Source of the DNA: Bryopsis sp. KO-2023
Lineage: Eukaryota; Chlorophyta; Ulvophyceae; Bryopsidales; Bryopsidaceae
NCBI GenBank assembly: GCA_030272585.1
Contig: BSYQ01000001.1
Span: 5,270,001-5,334,000 of the forward strand
Direction of reading: 5' to 3'
Length of the DNA: 64,000 nucleotides
Below the pieces are notes generated by a model. The model was not told where the DNA came from. It did not search any database and saw only the letters and a list, made by a program, of their open reading frames with translations. The position numbers and the translations under genes are program-made. Below, piece after piece: positions 12,664 to 27,600 of the stretch. Each line of letters begins with the position of its first letter. The first letter of the stretch is position 1.

Positions 12664-15600
12664 ATGGAGGACCAGGGGTCCCGCCAGCGCTCCTCTGCGT
12701 TGCAGGATCCTTTTCCCAAGCCGTTACAAGTCACTGAACATCCGTTACGCTGGTGTCTCGACAAAGCTCTGAAGGGCGAGCAGTCTGACGTACGCTGACC
12801 ACCTTAACTTTTAGATATATGCAAAACACTACTGGAGGATAGAGATCTGATGTGTGTTGGGGCTTGAGGCCTCAGCGATAGTGCGACGGCTGGGCATTGC
12901 AACAAAGATTAGAGTGTTTTTATATCAATGCCTGAAAGGCGTTCAACCGTCTTGACTATCTGACGCCCTCGAAGTCAAGGAAGGGGGAAAGTGCCGAACG
13001 GCTATCTACTGTGCGATCCCTTGCCTAATTCCTGAGTGTGCGTTTCATCGATGTGCAGTACCTGACGTTTGAAGACACCAGCAAGTTACCAAAGACGGAG
13101 TTGGCGGCCACGTTTGCACGACACCATGAACGCGTCCTCGCTGGAAAGGTGTGTGTGAGGCAAAGTAGGGCTCGGAACGAGCTCGACGGGCTCGCGTATA
13201 TGACGACCCTTCGTGACGCTTTTTTTCACGGCGCACGAAACCTCACCCACAATTTGCTTCCACAGATGCGGTGGCACTGAATGAATCCCGTGTCTCACAT
13301 ATTAAGAAATGATAGAGTGAGAAAGTGTGAGATAGAATCTTTCTTGATGGAAAAAAAATCGGCAGCTGCCCATCCAGAACTAGGGGAAACTCACACAACT
13401 CAAAATGCACCAGTGGTGTGAGTTAAATTAAATAATTTTTTTTATGGAAGTGGGATTAAATTCCAGGATCATGAATGTGACAGGTCGTTGAATCGAGGAG
13501 AAAGCTGCCCCCAGTCATCAATGAACGTGCCCTTTTCACCAAAGCTGCCCCCTTCACGGATTTGGATGATCCATACTACCATTCCCCAACCAACAGAGTC
13601 GGCAATCACTACACTCCGACCTCCATGCTTGCAGCTGCATCTCTTTTCGAAGAATTTTGCGAGGTGACTGAGAACTGAAAGCAAATGTTGAGAAAGGGAC
13701 TTGTTTTTGCATGAGGAAATGATCGCAATAATGGATATAAATATATATATCCTTGCATGAATATAGGACAACACCCATGTAGCAAATGCCAAGAGAACGA
13801 AAAAGAGGCCTCCTGGGGCGTTGGATTTGACCTCGAGTCGATCGACAGAGAGGATGTCCCCAACTTCAAGTTTCACGATGCTGCGCATGGATAAACCTGT
13901 GGTAATGAATTCTGCAAACAACGGTACTGGATCCATCCCAGCAAACAGGGGTTCTCGAGGCAAGAAACGGTGTTTACCCGAATTGACTTTTGAGAGGCTC
14001 TTGGACCGATCCTGGGTGGAGCAACGTTCGAAAAAGATCGCAAGAATCGGGGAGTATGAAGGAGCGAGCGTTAAGGAATTGGCGGATGCCATCTGTCGGT
14101 ACTACTACTACATCGAAAAGGGGATTTCGGACAAGCATGTGGCTCAATTTCGATCTGAGTGGGTCGACAATGTTCTTGCACTGGTGCCCGAGGCGTTTCG
14201 AGATGGATACAATGAGAAATTCTCCAAGTGAGGCATCCATTGAGTTTAAGTGTTTTTTTGTTCGGGAAAATATCCCCAGAAGTTAATGAACAATGGAGCA
14301 ATTCAGACTTAGTGTGAAACTCTGCATGCAAGAGATCCGCTGAAGCGAATGCTTTTCGTACATTCGGTTTGAGCTGGCAGAAAACCGAGGTTATGCACCC
14401 ATGGGGTTATTCGCATGTCTGTGGTTTGCCTGTAGGTTGATCAAATTCTCGCTGGCAGAAATGCATGATGAGTATTCTTATGCAATCAAAAAGTCGATAA
14501 TGGACTACATCCTTCAAAACCCCATCGAACGTCAGCGCCTCAATCTCGATGCACTGTCGTCATTGTTGGAGGTCCCCGACACGATCGCCGAAACCCGAAG
14601 GGATGTGTATTACCGTGAATTGATGCCATCTTGGCCCATCAATGTCGACATAGCTAGGGAAGAAATCGCTTGGACGCTGCAAACCCTGAGTGCGAACGCC
14701 CTCGAACTCAACAACGTGTGGCTGGGGGCATCGCATGCCGAACAGCTCCTGGTACAAGTTTCCGGGGAGGAATTTGAGCAGCTGAGGCCGATGGATCCTC
14801 ACCAGTTCAGGCAAATGCAGTTGCACTCTTGCGAAACGATGAAGGCGGCTCTATGGACAAGCTGGGTGCCAAAATCGGTGAGGTGAACGGGCATCTCATT
14901 ACAGCAATTTAATCCAACATTTTTTGTTCTTGTTTGCTATCCGTTAAATTTTGGGATGGGTGCCCAAACGGTGGTGGTGATTCTCTCGATCGAATCCAGG
15001 CAGAGGTCTTCCGTCGACTTCCACCCATCTATATTAACAATGACGATGTTGCGTACTTTCGCTCCATTGCGACCCTGCAAAGCAACCAGCTCAGGAATTT
15101 GGTGCTAGCATCCGTAGATGCTTACCAAAACCTGTTCGAAAGCTACCCACCGACGGCGGAAATCGACCCCCAACAGGACACGATTCTCCGATCGCAAAAG
15201 CCTCTCTTTATCGTCCGGATGGATGTTGAGGAAGGTGATTTTTTCACTCACCTCTGGAAAAAAAATAAATAAAAAAATCGATCGTTTTGGTGTGAGAGAG
15301 TGTGTGTGTGTGGATTTGTTTTGTTCAATGTGTTTTTTGGGTTTTAAATTTTCTTGAAATGAAATGGAATGTTTTGAAGGTGGGAAGATCGTTTTTACCC
15401 CGTCTCTTTCGGAAGTGGATGATATGATTCGAGATGTGCTCGATACGTTCATTCAATCAGTGTCTGGGATTCAGCAAGTTGCTGTGGATGCTGAGACTCT
15501 GCATGCCGGCGGCTGTGGCAATGGCCCAAATCACGGAATGGCTCAACACACCATTCCAACCACGGGACTCCATGAAGACAGTGTGGTGAAAGGCCGCAAG

Positions 15601-18600
15601 GTACGAGCGACGATTCCGCATCTCACTGGTTTACAGAAAGAAAATTAAATTTTGAAGGAAAGGAAATCATTATTGAGATGCCAGGGTAGGGTTATATGCA
15701 GAACCCATTTTGCATCGTTTTGATGGGAGTGACTCACTCTTTTTTTTATTTTCAAGCATATACTCACTCACATGTTGAATCAAACATCACACTTTTTTTG
15801 TCCCTTCTTCCTCATCCCCTTTCCCTTTTACAAGATCTCACTCTTTTTTTGAGTTCGTTTCTACCAACACAATGGTGTGCGCAGAGGATTCTCGAGCTGA
15901 TGGAGGGGAATGCTGTGGCCCCGAGGAAGCTGGCAGATTTGTTTCAGAAGTATACGATATTGTTGAACACCGACACAGCTGCCTTTGTCGAAAATTTTGT
16001 TGCCCAAAAACCCAGCCTGGAGGACTATGCAGTTGCGATTGGCAAGCATCGCTCCGATGCTGAAGCTATCCGGCTTCTTTGCACGGATGATGTGGCCACT
16101 GGTATGACTTTCAGCTATTTTTTTTCTCATAGATTGACTTCTTCTGAAGGGTTGCGTAGGGTGATTTTTTTTTTGCCGGGGGGAAAATTATATGTATTTA
16201 ATTTATTTTTTATTTTTTTCCATATTATTTTTGTGGGTGAACGGAAGACTGGGGGTGTCAGTTTTCCTATTTTGGGATTCAACGTATTGAAGGTCCTTTG
16301 CACACTATGTATTCACAGATTTTGGTGGGGTAGTTACAGACGAAAATATTCTCGATTCCCTATCTGAAACTGTGCAGAGTTTCCTAAATCAAGCTTTTCG
16401 AAATGCGGTGTTGGGTACATGCAGAGAAAAACAAGAACTAGTTCCGGCAGCTCAAAGGATTTCTAAGCAAAACCCATTCTGTCTCCTGCATTCAGTACAG
16501 TTTTCAAGTCTTCATTGACTTGTGGAGTGCCTGTTCAGGGGTGTATTACATACAGTGTGCATCGATCAAGGAGACTCTGGCCAGTGCTCACGAAGAGGTG
16601 GCCAGCAAGCTGCTGGAGGAAGTGCGAATGAGCCTGCATCACAGCAACATTCGATTGAGCGAGACCTACCTCGACATGGCCAACCAAATCGGAAAGGTGT
16701 CCCACAGCGGGGAAGACGTTCTGCAACTGAAAAAATACATCCAAAAATGCACAACGGATCAGGAAAAAATCAAGGAGGAAATGGATGGAAACAAAGAAAA
16801 GGAAGACTTTCTGGTGAACTACAGGTATACAGCAGTGATTGAGTGCGGGGCCGTGAAGATTGTTACTTTTCTGGGTTGCATCAGAATGGTTTTAGCCGAC
16901 CATTTTCTGCCACTTTTCCCTTATCAGACATGGGTTGCTGCTTGATTATTTTTCTGGGTGCTCCATGTCAGACATCCGATCCCTGAGGATGACTTCGAGA
17001 TCAGTTTGCAAGCATACGAATGGCCCCAGAAAATGGTGGAAATCATGAAGGAGGCCACGACGAAGGCCAACATGGAGCATCGTGAATTCGAGCAGGAGCT
17101 GAAGAAGAGGCGAAAAGAATTCAGCGAACTGCTGGAAGAATACCAAGAGGAAGTGAATTCTTTCGAGCAGCGCAGCGAGCTTCAGAAGAGAGATCAAATC
17201 ACCCAACAAGTATGGGGACTAAAACAAAGCTAAAAAAATTAAAATTTCTACAGAAGCCTCAAACCTTCACTCCTTTTCCTTCAAATTACTAACCGTTTTC
17301 CTCTGTAATGTATATTTTTCTGTGCAGTGTTATTTTTTTTCTTCCTTTTCTGCAGCTTACTTCCTGAACAGAGGAATCGCTTCTTCAAAATCAAAGGACC
17401 TCTTTTTTTTTTTCTGAAAGATTTTTGACAACAGGTGACGGAGCTCATGGACAAATTGAATGCAGCCGCCACGGAAGGGGACGAAATCAACGTCCAAGAG
17501 AAACTCTTCGGATGGCCCACCACCAAGTATGGAATGATTCAGAAAATGATCACCAAGCTCGACCCCTACTTCACCCTGTGGACGACCTGCTCCTCCTTCT
17601 ACGACAATTTCGCCACCTGGATGAACGGGCCTTTCATCAAGCTGGATCCAGAAGCCGTGGAAACCGAGGTCACCGAGTCTTTCCGGAAGATTTACAAACT
17701 GATCAAGTCGTTTTCGGGGGCGACAGGGGCTCCTGTGCTGGAGGCTCCCTTGTCGGTTGGAAAAGAGGTGGAAGCCAAGATCAAGGGTTTCCAGACCCAT
17801 CTGAGTCTCATTCAAGCGATTTGCAACAAAGGTTTACGAGATCGGCATTGGGAAGCCATGGGGGAGGTGAGATCAAGATCAATTGATCCGATTGATCCGA
17901 TTGATTTTACAAACATAGAAGTTTATTTTTATTTTTATTTTTAAATCCAAAAGCTCATGGGGGTGTTTTGGTTTTTGGTGGAGTTGGTGAACGAACTCGT
18001 GAAGAAAATTATTTTCATAAACCTCAGGACAAAGGTTGGTGTATCACCAAATCAAGGGAGCCTGTTTTTCATTCGATCAGCAACTGCAGAAAACAGATTG
18101 TCCTGTGGTTTCATGTCAGACTTTGGTGGTGTTTTTTTTTTCACCAGGTGGTTGGATTCGAGATCAAGAGGGATGAGGTGACCTCGTTGAGGCGGCTTCT
18201 CGACAACGATATCTCGGAACATGTCCAGAAGATCACAGAGCTCAGTGACACTGCCAGCAGGGAGTGGTCGATCGAAAAAGCCCTCCACAAAATGCTTGGC
18301 GATTGGGAAGGACTGCAGTTCGAGCTGGGCGACTGGAAAGAGACAGGTTCGCTGGCAAAATAAACCTCTCTTTCTCCAGATCTTATCACGTTTTTTTCCC
18401 CTTGTTTTCCATAAGCCATGCTTGTGGAACTGTACACTCACAGATCCTTTCTTCTTTCTCAATCTTACCATTTCGGGAGTCCCCACATTGCATGAGAATT
18501 TTGGAAGCTATTTGCCCTATTATCGGAAGCTTCTGACACAGAAAAAACGCTTGCTTTGCTTTCCAGGTACTTATATTTTGAAGGGAGGTCCTCTGGATGA

Positions 18601-21600
18601 GGCTCAGACTCTCCTCGATGACCACATAGTCAAGAGTCAAGCAATGACTGCCTCCCCATTTGCAAAGCCCTTTGAGGATATGATCGTTCCTTGGGAGAGA
18701 AAGCTCACTCGTCTCCAGGTACCACAATTTTTCATTCAAAAAAAAATATATATTGACAATAAAACAACTGGGTTACTGCGCTAACGAACTTGTGCAAAAA
18801 AGGAATACCAGTGCTGAAAAAAAATATGGATGTGTCTGACAAATTTTTATTGTCGGTAAAAAGAAACACACTCAAATCATGCACCAAGCAGAGGGTTTTT
18901 TCACACATGCAACGTTTTTTTCTTCAAGTTTTTTTTTTTTAATTTGAGGGGGGGTAGGGGTTAGAGAGACATGATGGCTCCTGGGAAAGAATTCAAAATT
19001 GCATCCTGCAAAGTGTACGATGCGTGAAATGCTGTGTTTTCCCCACAGGACATTATGGACCAATGGCTGAAGTGCCAAGGCAAGTGGCTGTACCTGGAGC
19101 CTATCTTTGGCTCCGAGGAAATCATGAAACAGATTCCAAGAGAAGGCACAGCTTTCAGAGAGATGGACGCCACTTGGCGAAAAATAATGGAAAAAACGAA
19201 AGAAGAGCCCACCATCATGGAGGTCGCAGATTTTCCAGGGCTGCTGGAGGAGCTGGAACAGGCCAATGCCCAATTGGACATCGTTGAGAAGGGTACGGTC
19301 GATCACTAACCCCAACCCTCGGGGTGGAATCTGTTGTCCAGAAAAAACTGAGATGGCATATTTTGCTGAGCGTTCGGGCCAGACTTGTGTGACATGCACA
19401 TGTGGAAAAGAGTGAGACTGGGAAAAACGTCCCCATATTTTCTATTAGATATCGATTCCATCAAAATCAGAATTTCACCCCGATGCTGGTTTTCATATTT
19501 CTGAACACATGCTTGCGTTTTTCCAGGTCTGAACGACTTTTTGGATACCAAAAAGAAGGCTTTCCCCAGGTTTTTCTTTTTGTCCAACGATGAGGTCTTG
19601 GAGATCTTGTCTGAAGCCAAAGATCCGCAGAATGTGCAGCCGTTTGTGAAAAAGTGCTTCGAGGCCATCAAGGAGCTCAAGTTTGAAGAAAACGGGGAAA
19701 TCTCGGGCATGATGTCTGTGGAGGGAGAGAAAATCCCATTGGCAGAAAACATCAACCCGGCAGCCACAGGTGACCTAGTCGACTGCCACCTTGCCTGTTG
19801 TCGAAACATAATACGAGTTCCACATGCAGTGAGCCCTTGTCGCAGTGGAGAATCCCCACACTCGCTCTGTGCAATGCTGAGTACTATATATATATATATA
19901 GTTTGACATGATGGTTTCCATCGATCGATTTACTAGAACAGGGTTCACCGAAAAGTGTACCTTCTTGGTTGGATACGAGCCAAACTGGGGAAACTGAGTC
20001 ATCAGATTGCCTCTCTTTCGGCATTGTTTTTGGGTTTTTTTTCCACATGTTTACACATATTGTGTGCTATGATGGGATTCTGTAGGAGCGGTGGAGAAGT
20101 GGCTGCTTGAGTTCGAAGGGGTAATGAAACGAACTTTGCACAAGATGGCTGGGGAGTCTTTGGAAGCCTACGCTCAAAACGAAAGGTCCAGATGGCTTCT
20201 GGAGTGGCCAGGCCAGCTTGTCCTCAATATCTCTCAGGTGATTCGAAAAAGAAAAAAAATCAACGGGGCTCAAATGCCCCTCAACGTCTCCAATGTGTGT
20301 TTGACCAGCCAATATCATTTGATGTCTGATTTTTTTCCAGATTTAAAAAAACTCAATTTTTCTTTCTGTGGCCAGGTGTTCTGGACCAAGGAAGTGATGG
20401 AGGCCATCTCCACAAAGGGATCCAAAGGTCTCGCGGAATATGGCGATAAGTGCACTGATGAGCTGAACAAGATTGTGAATCTGGTACGTGGCCAACTCAC
20501 CAGCTTGGAGCGAGCCACTTGTGGAGCCCTTGTGGTCATCGATGTGCATGCAAGGGACGTGACGGTGCAAATGGCTAAAGACGGTGTGGAGGATGTGCGA
20601 GACTTCAAATGGGAATCTCAATTGAGGTTTGTCGAAACAAAGGGGAATAAACAAGCCAACCGAGCCGAACACTCTGACGTTTCCACCTTCAAAATCCGAA
20701 CAGGACATCTGCATGGCTGAAGAAAATGAAACCCCGGGGGGTTACAGAGTCTGACAAAAGCTTGTTTCTGTACAGGTACAACTGGGATTTCAACGAGCAG
20801 CCGCCGTCTGGTGTGCATCCACAAGAGACCATCGTTGTTCGTATGATCAATGCCGAAGCTCTGTATGGATACGAGTACCTCGGAAACTCGGGTCGACTGG
20901 TCATCACACCCTTGACAGACAGATGCTACAGAACTCTCATGGGGGCGATTCACATGAATCTGGGTGGTGCACCTGCTGGACCGGCCGGAACCGGAAAGAC
21001 TGAAACCACCAAGGACTTGTCCAAAGCTTTGGCGATTCAGTGTGTCGTCTTCAATTGCTCCGATGGTCTGGACTACAAGGCGATGGGCAGATTCTTCAAG
21101 GGGCTGGCATGCTCCGGGGCCTGGGCATGCTTCGATGAATTCAATCGGATTGAGCTGGAGGTGTTGAGTGTCGTCGCTCAACAGGTTTTGACGATTCAGA
21201 GAGCCAAGGCACAGAAAGTGAAGGCGTTCATGTTTGAGGGTGCAGAAATCAATCTGAACCCCACTTGCAATGCGTTCATCACCATGAACCCGGGATACGC
21301 TGGTCGAAGTGAGCTTCCCGACAACCTGAAAGCCCTGTTCAGAGACGTGGCTATGATGGTGGGTGCAGCTTGAGTGAGATTCGAATCCAAAAAAATAGGA
21401 GTTTTTCGGGGAGTGTTTCCCGTCGGAAGAAGCTATTTTTGGTGTTAGTTTGCTTGCATGTGCGCATTATCGTGAACCATTGTTTATGAAACCAGAATTA
21501 GCATTGAGTTGATTTTGACCGTTGATTTTGCCAGGTGCCGGACTATGCCATGATTTCTGAGATCATTCTCTACTCCTTTGGCTACCTGGAGGCCCGCTCG

Positions 21601-24600
21601 ATGGCACAAAAACTTGTGCAGACATACAGGCTGTGCTCTGAACAGCTCTCCAGCCAGGACCACTACGATTACGGAATGAGGGCTGTCATTTCTGTGCTTC
21701 GAGCAGCTGGAAACTTGAAAAGGTCCAACGGGGAAGAGAAGGTAGGAATCCTCTCTTGTTCAGCAGTCAGCCAGTGCCTGGGTGGTGGCCTCTGAAATTT
21801 TAGTTGGTGAAATTGCAGATCCCAGTTTGATATCGATGACAAATTTTGTGTCCACAGGAGGATGTGCTTATGTTGCGTGCAATCAACGATGTCAATCTGC
21901 CTAAGTTTTTGGACCAAGATGTACCATTGTTCGAGGGCATTTTGTCAGATCTATTCCCTGGGGTTTCTCTTCCACCCGTGGACTACGATAACTTGAGAAA
22001 TGCCGTCGTTGAGAATTGCAAGCTCAGCAATCTGCAGCCGCTGGACACCTTCTTTACAAAGATTGTTCAGCTCTACGAGATGATCGTTGTCAGACATGGA
22101 CTCATGCTTGTGGGTCAGTCCTTCGGAATGAAAACGGCGGCATCAAGGATTCTCCAGGCTGCCCTGACTGACCTTAACAAACAGGGCCTGAACAACGAGC
22201 ACAAAACCAAGGTCTTTGTTCTGAACCCAAAGAGTGTAACAATGGGGCAGCTGTACGGACAGGAGGACCCCATCTCGAAAGAATGGACGGATGGAATTCT
22301 TGCAGTGTTGTTCAGAAATGCTGCCAGGGATACATCGCCAGACAGGAAATGGGTTTTGTTCGATGGCCCCGTCGATGCGATTTGGATTGAGAATATGAAC
22401 ACTGTGCTCGATGACAACAAGAAACTGTGCCTGAATAGCGGTAAGGGGGCTGGATTCGAGCACTCGATCGTTTTTGCTGATGGAATCGGAGCGGATTCGA
22501 TCATTCGGATTGTCCTTGTTTCTCTGCAGGTGAAATTATTGCAATGCAAGGATTGATGAACATGATATTCGAGGTTCAGGATTTGGCTGTGGCTTCTCCT
22601 GCCACAGTCAGTCGATGTGGTATGGTGTACGTCCAGCCTTCCCTTCTGGGATGGAGGCCAGTGATGGTTTCCTGGATGAACACCCTCCCAGAAGGTGTCA
22701 CTGAAGGCCACAGAAAAATGATCATGGATATGTTCGACTGGCTCGTTCCTCCGACTCTCAGGGTGGCTACAAGACAGGTCAGGTCTGCTCGCTTTCGCTG
22801 TGGCGGCTGGCTTCTGTTAAAAAACGTCAATTGTGTCCGTGTGGTGATCTCCGACACCAAATATTTCCTGGCTGATGGTTTTCGCTCTGCGTTTTGTTTC
22901 AGATCCCCAACCCGCTCCCGATGCAAGACATAAACCTTGTGGGCAGCTGTATGGCATTGATGGAATCCTTGATGGACGAGTTCAGGGACACCCCTGAGGT
23001 AGTTTCCGAGATGAATGAAAACATGCAGACAGTGTGGGTGCAGTCCATCTTCCTGTTTTCTTTGGTCTGGTCCATTGGCGCGAACACCAATGAAGTCGGC
23101 CGGCAGAGATTTGATACGGTGCTGCGGAAGCTTTTGGTGAACGACCCGCCTGCAGACGTTAAACCATTCATCAAGGCCCCACCTGTAAAGATCACACAGC
23201 TCTTTCCAGAAGGTCGCCTGGTTTACGATTTCACTTTCGAGAAAGCAAGGTGGTGTTTCGCTTCTTTGCTATGATCTCGAGTGTGCCACCATTCTATCAA
23301 CCAAAAGGTCTGGGCAGCTGACGATAGCTCTTTATACTCAGGAACAAATGGGTTCCTTGGTTGGACACAGTAGAGCCCGAGACAATCGATCCTGAGGCAG
23401 AGTACTCAACCATAATCATCCCAACTATGGACACCATCCGCTACACATTCCTCCTCGACAAGTTGGTCACCCACTCCAAACACTGCCTGTTCGTTGGTCC
23501 AACAGGTCTGTGTAGCACAATCCCCACCTGTTTGTCCGCTGTTGCCGTAGCGGCAGCTTTGCAGATTGCACGGGGTTGGTCAGATCTTTCACACGCCCCA
23601 GTGGGTGGTTCGCTACAGGGACGGGAAAGACAATTTACATCAAGAAGCACTTGCAACACGGTCTCCCAGAGAACATGACGAACATGATGATGAACTTCAG
23701 CGCACAGACCAGCGCCAACATGACCCAAGATATCATCGACGGGAAGCTCGACAAGCGAAGGAAGGGCGTGTTTGGCCCGCCACCAGGGAAGAAAATGATC
23801 ATCTTTGTCGACGACTTGAACATGCCTCAGGTACTTGCCAAACAATCCCCCAATGATCTTTCCTGCGCCGCGTACTTTCATGTTTTCGCTGGCGGCGATT
23901 CCTTCGCAGCAGATGTATGAACGTGCTGTGGAAACAGGTCGAAGAATACGGCGCTCAGCCGCCCATTGAGCTGCTGCGGCAATGGATGGACCATCAAGGA
24001 TGGTACGATCGCAGCGAGAAAGTGTTCCGGAAACTTGTCGACGTGCAGTTTGTGGCGGCGATGGGCCCCCCTGGTGGAGGACGCAATTCCGTCACAAACA
24101 GATACTTAAGGCATTTCAGCGTGGTATCCGTGACGGCCTTTGATAACGCCAACTTGACGACCATCTTCTCCACGCTGGTGGACTGGTGGATCAAAAAGTA
24201 CAACTATGGACAGAACGTGTCTCGCCTGTCGAAGCCGATCGTCGCAGGGACGTTGGAGCTGTATGAACGGGCGCAAAATGAGCTGTTGCCGACGCCAACC
24301 AAGAGTCACTACACTTACAACTTGCGTGACGTCTCCAAAGTTATTCAGGGAATCACGAAAGCGGGAGGCGCAGTGGAGGATCCCGGCATGATGCTGAGAC
24401 TGTGGATGCACGAGATTTTGCGCGTTTTCTATGATAGGCTTGTGAACAACGAAGACAGGTCGATTCTCTGTCGTGCTTTGGCAGAAGTCCTGGAAAAGCA
24501 CTGCAAAGAGAAAATTGGCAGGTTACTCGGGCTTCAAGACACATCTGACGATTCCGTTCTCCAAGGCGCTCGTGGGCTGTTGTTTGGAGACTACATGGTT

Positions 24601-27600
24601 CCAGGTAGCGAACGAGGTCACTTGAAGCTGAGAGCTGAAAAACAGAATGATTTTCTGCATCACCGAATACACCCTCAACACTGGTGCTAACGGTACAATC
24701 CTGTTCTCCTGTTTCCAGGTGCGGACCCAAAAATCTACACGGAGATCACAGACGCTTCGAAGCTGGAATCCACCGTAACAGAGTATCTCTCAGATTTCAA
24801 TGCCACAAGCAAGAAGCCTATGAATTTGGTTTTATTCAAGTTTGCCCTGGAGCACGTTTCTCGAATATGTCGAATCATCACCTCGCCCGGAGGCCACGCT
24901 CTACTGGTTGGGCTGGGTGGGAGCGGAAGGCAGAGTTTGACCCGGCTGGCGGCGTTCATGGAAGAATATGATGTTTTCCAGATTGAGATTTCGAAGGTCT
25001 ATGGGGAGGTGGGTTCGGTCATCAATTCAGCTCTTTCTTGGTTTCAGAATTTCTTCTTGCTCTTCTGTGAACTCTGGCCTGCATTGAATGCAGACCGAGT
25101 GGCACGAAGATATAAAATCAGTATTGAAGGTGGCTGGGGAGGCAAACAAGAAAATCGTTTTCCTATTTGTTGATACTCAAATCAAGCAAGAGTCTTTCGT
25201 GGAAGACATATCGAATCTGATCAACACGTACGAAGTTCCAAATCTCCTGCAAAATTCAGACCTTGCAACCATATTTGAGAACATACGGCCCAGGGCTAAG
25301 CAAGCTGGTATGGATGGAACACGGTGAGGCATCCACCAGACGAAAACCCTGTTTCCTGCAGACACTTCAAATCTTGTGTTTAGTGACGCAAATATGCAAA
25401 CCACTCTGCACATGTTTTTTCAGAACACGAAAACAAACCAAAGCTCGAAAAAGGACGAAGGAGATGGGTTTCAATTTCTCGAAACTCTAATCAACTTTTC
25501 TCTTATATATTTGTTGCAGGGAACAGCTCTACAGCTTTTTCCTACAGTGCATTCGAGCAAACCTCCACATTGTTCTGAGCTTCTCTCCTGTCGGCGATGC
25601 TTTCCGAGAGCGCCTCAGAAAATTCCCTGCACTGGTCAACTGTACAACCATCGATTGGTTCACTCAGTGGCCTGACGACGCTCTGCAGAGTGTGGCCAAA
25701 AACTTCCTGTCCACCATCACAGGTGCATTTCCTTCTAGACCATGAAGGATTTTTCTTTTTGAAAAAAAAGCTTTTTTTGCTGTCACCTTCTGGCGCGCGC
25801 TCAGCACCATTCGATCCTTTTTTTTTGGTACACTGATCATATATTAAATACTAGGCGTGGAGAAGAGCGTGGCTCAGGAGCTACCCAACATGTGCGTGCT
25901 GTTCCATGAATCTCTGCATTCATTGTCCGCCAGATTCTTATCTGAGCAGCGGCGCCACTACTATGTCACCCCTACATCATATCTTGAGCTTCTTCTCAGC
26001 TACAAAACTCTGCTCGATTCCAAACAGGAGGAAGTCATGACAGTAAAGAAACGGTATGGCTGGTGACCTACTCAATCTCCTTTACAAATTGCAGACGATA
26101 AGTGTGGTTTCCAGTGAGGCTTGTGCTATTGTTTGACACCTTTTGCTCAAAGCAAATTTGGGCGTGTGTCTGCAGATACGAGATCGGATTGGAAAAGTTG
26201 GCCAACACTGAACAATCTGTCGAGAAAATGCAAGAAGAGCTGATAGCTCTCCAGCCTCAGCTCGTGGAATCGACAAAAGAAACAGAGGCTGCAATGGAGG
26301 TAGGGCACAACAACTTCAATCATCTTTCTTTTGTGTCAGACAATTTGAGGCACCAAAAAACACAAGCACTGAGGAATGAGAATACACAATTGACTTTGGC
26401 TGCCTTGTTGGGCTCCAATTCTTCTTTGATTGCCGAGATGACACTGTTTGGTTGTCCAATACATTCGTCAGGTTATTGCAAAAGAGACTGAGGAGGCAGA
26501 CAAAGTGAAGGAGGTGGTTTCAAAAGAGGAAGCTGTGGCGAGTGCTGAGGCAGCCAAAGTAAAAGCAATCAAGGATGAATGTGAGGCTGATTTGGCAGAG
26601 GCGATGCCGTTGCTGGAATCCGCATTGAAAGCCCTCGACACTCTGACCAAAAACGACATCACTGAAGTGAAAGGAATGAAGAGCCCGCCATCAGGTGAGC
26701 CTAATTCTCGAATCAAGGAACTAAGCAATGTTTTGTCTACGCTGCAAAATTTGTTGCTGCACAGAAAATTAATCCAGAGACTCACGGCTTTGGCATGCCG
26801 TATTCAGGTGTCAAGATTGTTCTCGAGGCTGTGTGCATTTTGAAAAACATCAAGCCCATCAGAGTGAAAGACGCCAATTCGGGAAAAATGGTTGATGACT
26901 TCTGGGAGGCCTCCAAGAAAATGTTGATGGAATCTGATTTTCTGCAGTCTCTCAGAGACTTCGATAAAGACAACATCCCACTGAAAATTGTGGAGAAGAT
27001 CCGGCCTTATGTGAACAATCCTGAGTTCGAGCCCAGCAAGATTTTGCAGGCTTCCAAGGCTGCCTATGGACTGTGTTGCTGGGTGAGGGCCATGGAAGCT
27101 TACGATAGGGTCGCCAAACTGGTGGGCCCCAAGAAGCAGAAGTTGGGAGAAGCTGAACAGGAGCTTGAGGTTTGTGTGGGTTTGCACTGTGTTTTCATTT
27201 TCGGAGCCTCAGACTGATGGAAGAGATGCCCGTGTTTCCGACGACCCTTGCGATCCCATGTTTTTCTCTTTGTGATTCAGGTCGTCATGTCTGCCCTGAG
27301 GACGAAGCAAGCTGAGCTCCAGGAAGTGTTGGACAAGCTTGCAGCCCTCGATGCTGATTTGCAGGAAAAAAAGGCAAAAAAAGCACGACTCGAGGCGGAA
27401 GTCGAACTGTGTACCGTCAAGCTGGAAAGAGCCCAGAAAGTCATTTCTGGCTTGGGGGGCGAAAAGAGTCGATGGACTGCGGCGGCAGAGAGCCTGGGAA
27501 TTCAATTCACAAGACTTACCGGAAACGTGTTGCTGGCGGCGGGACAAATCGCTTACCTTGGAGCTTTCACGGGTGCGTACAGGCAGGATTGCCTACAATC

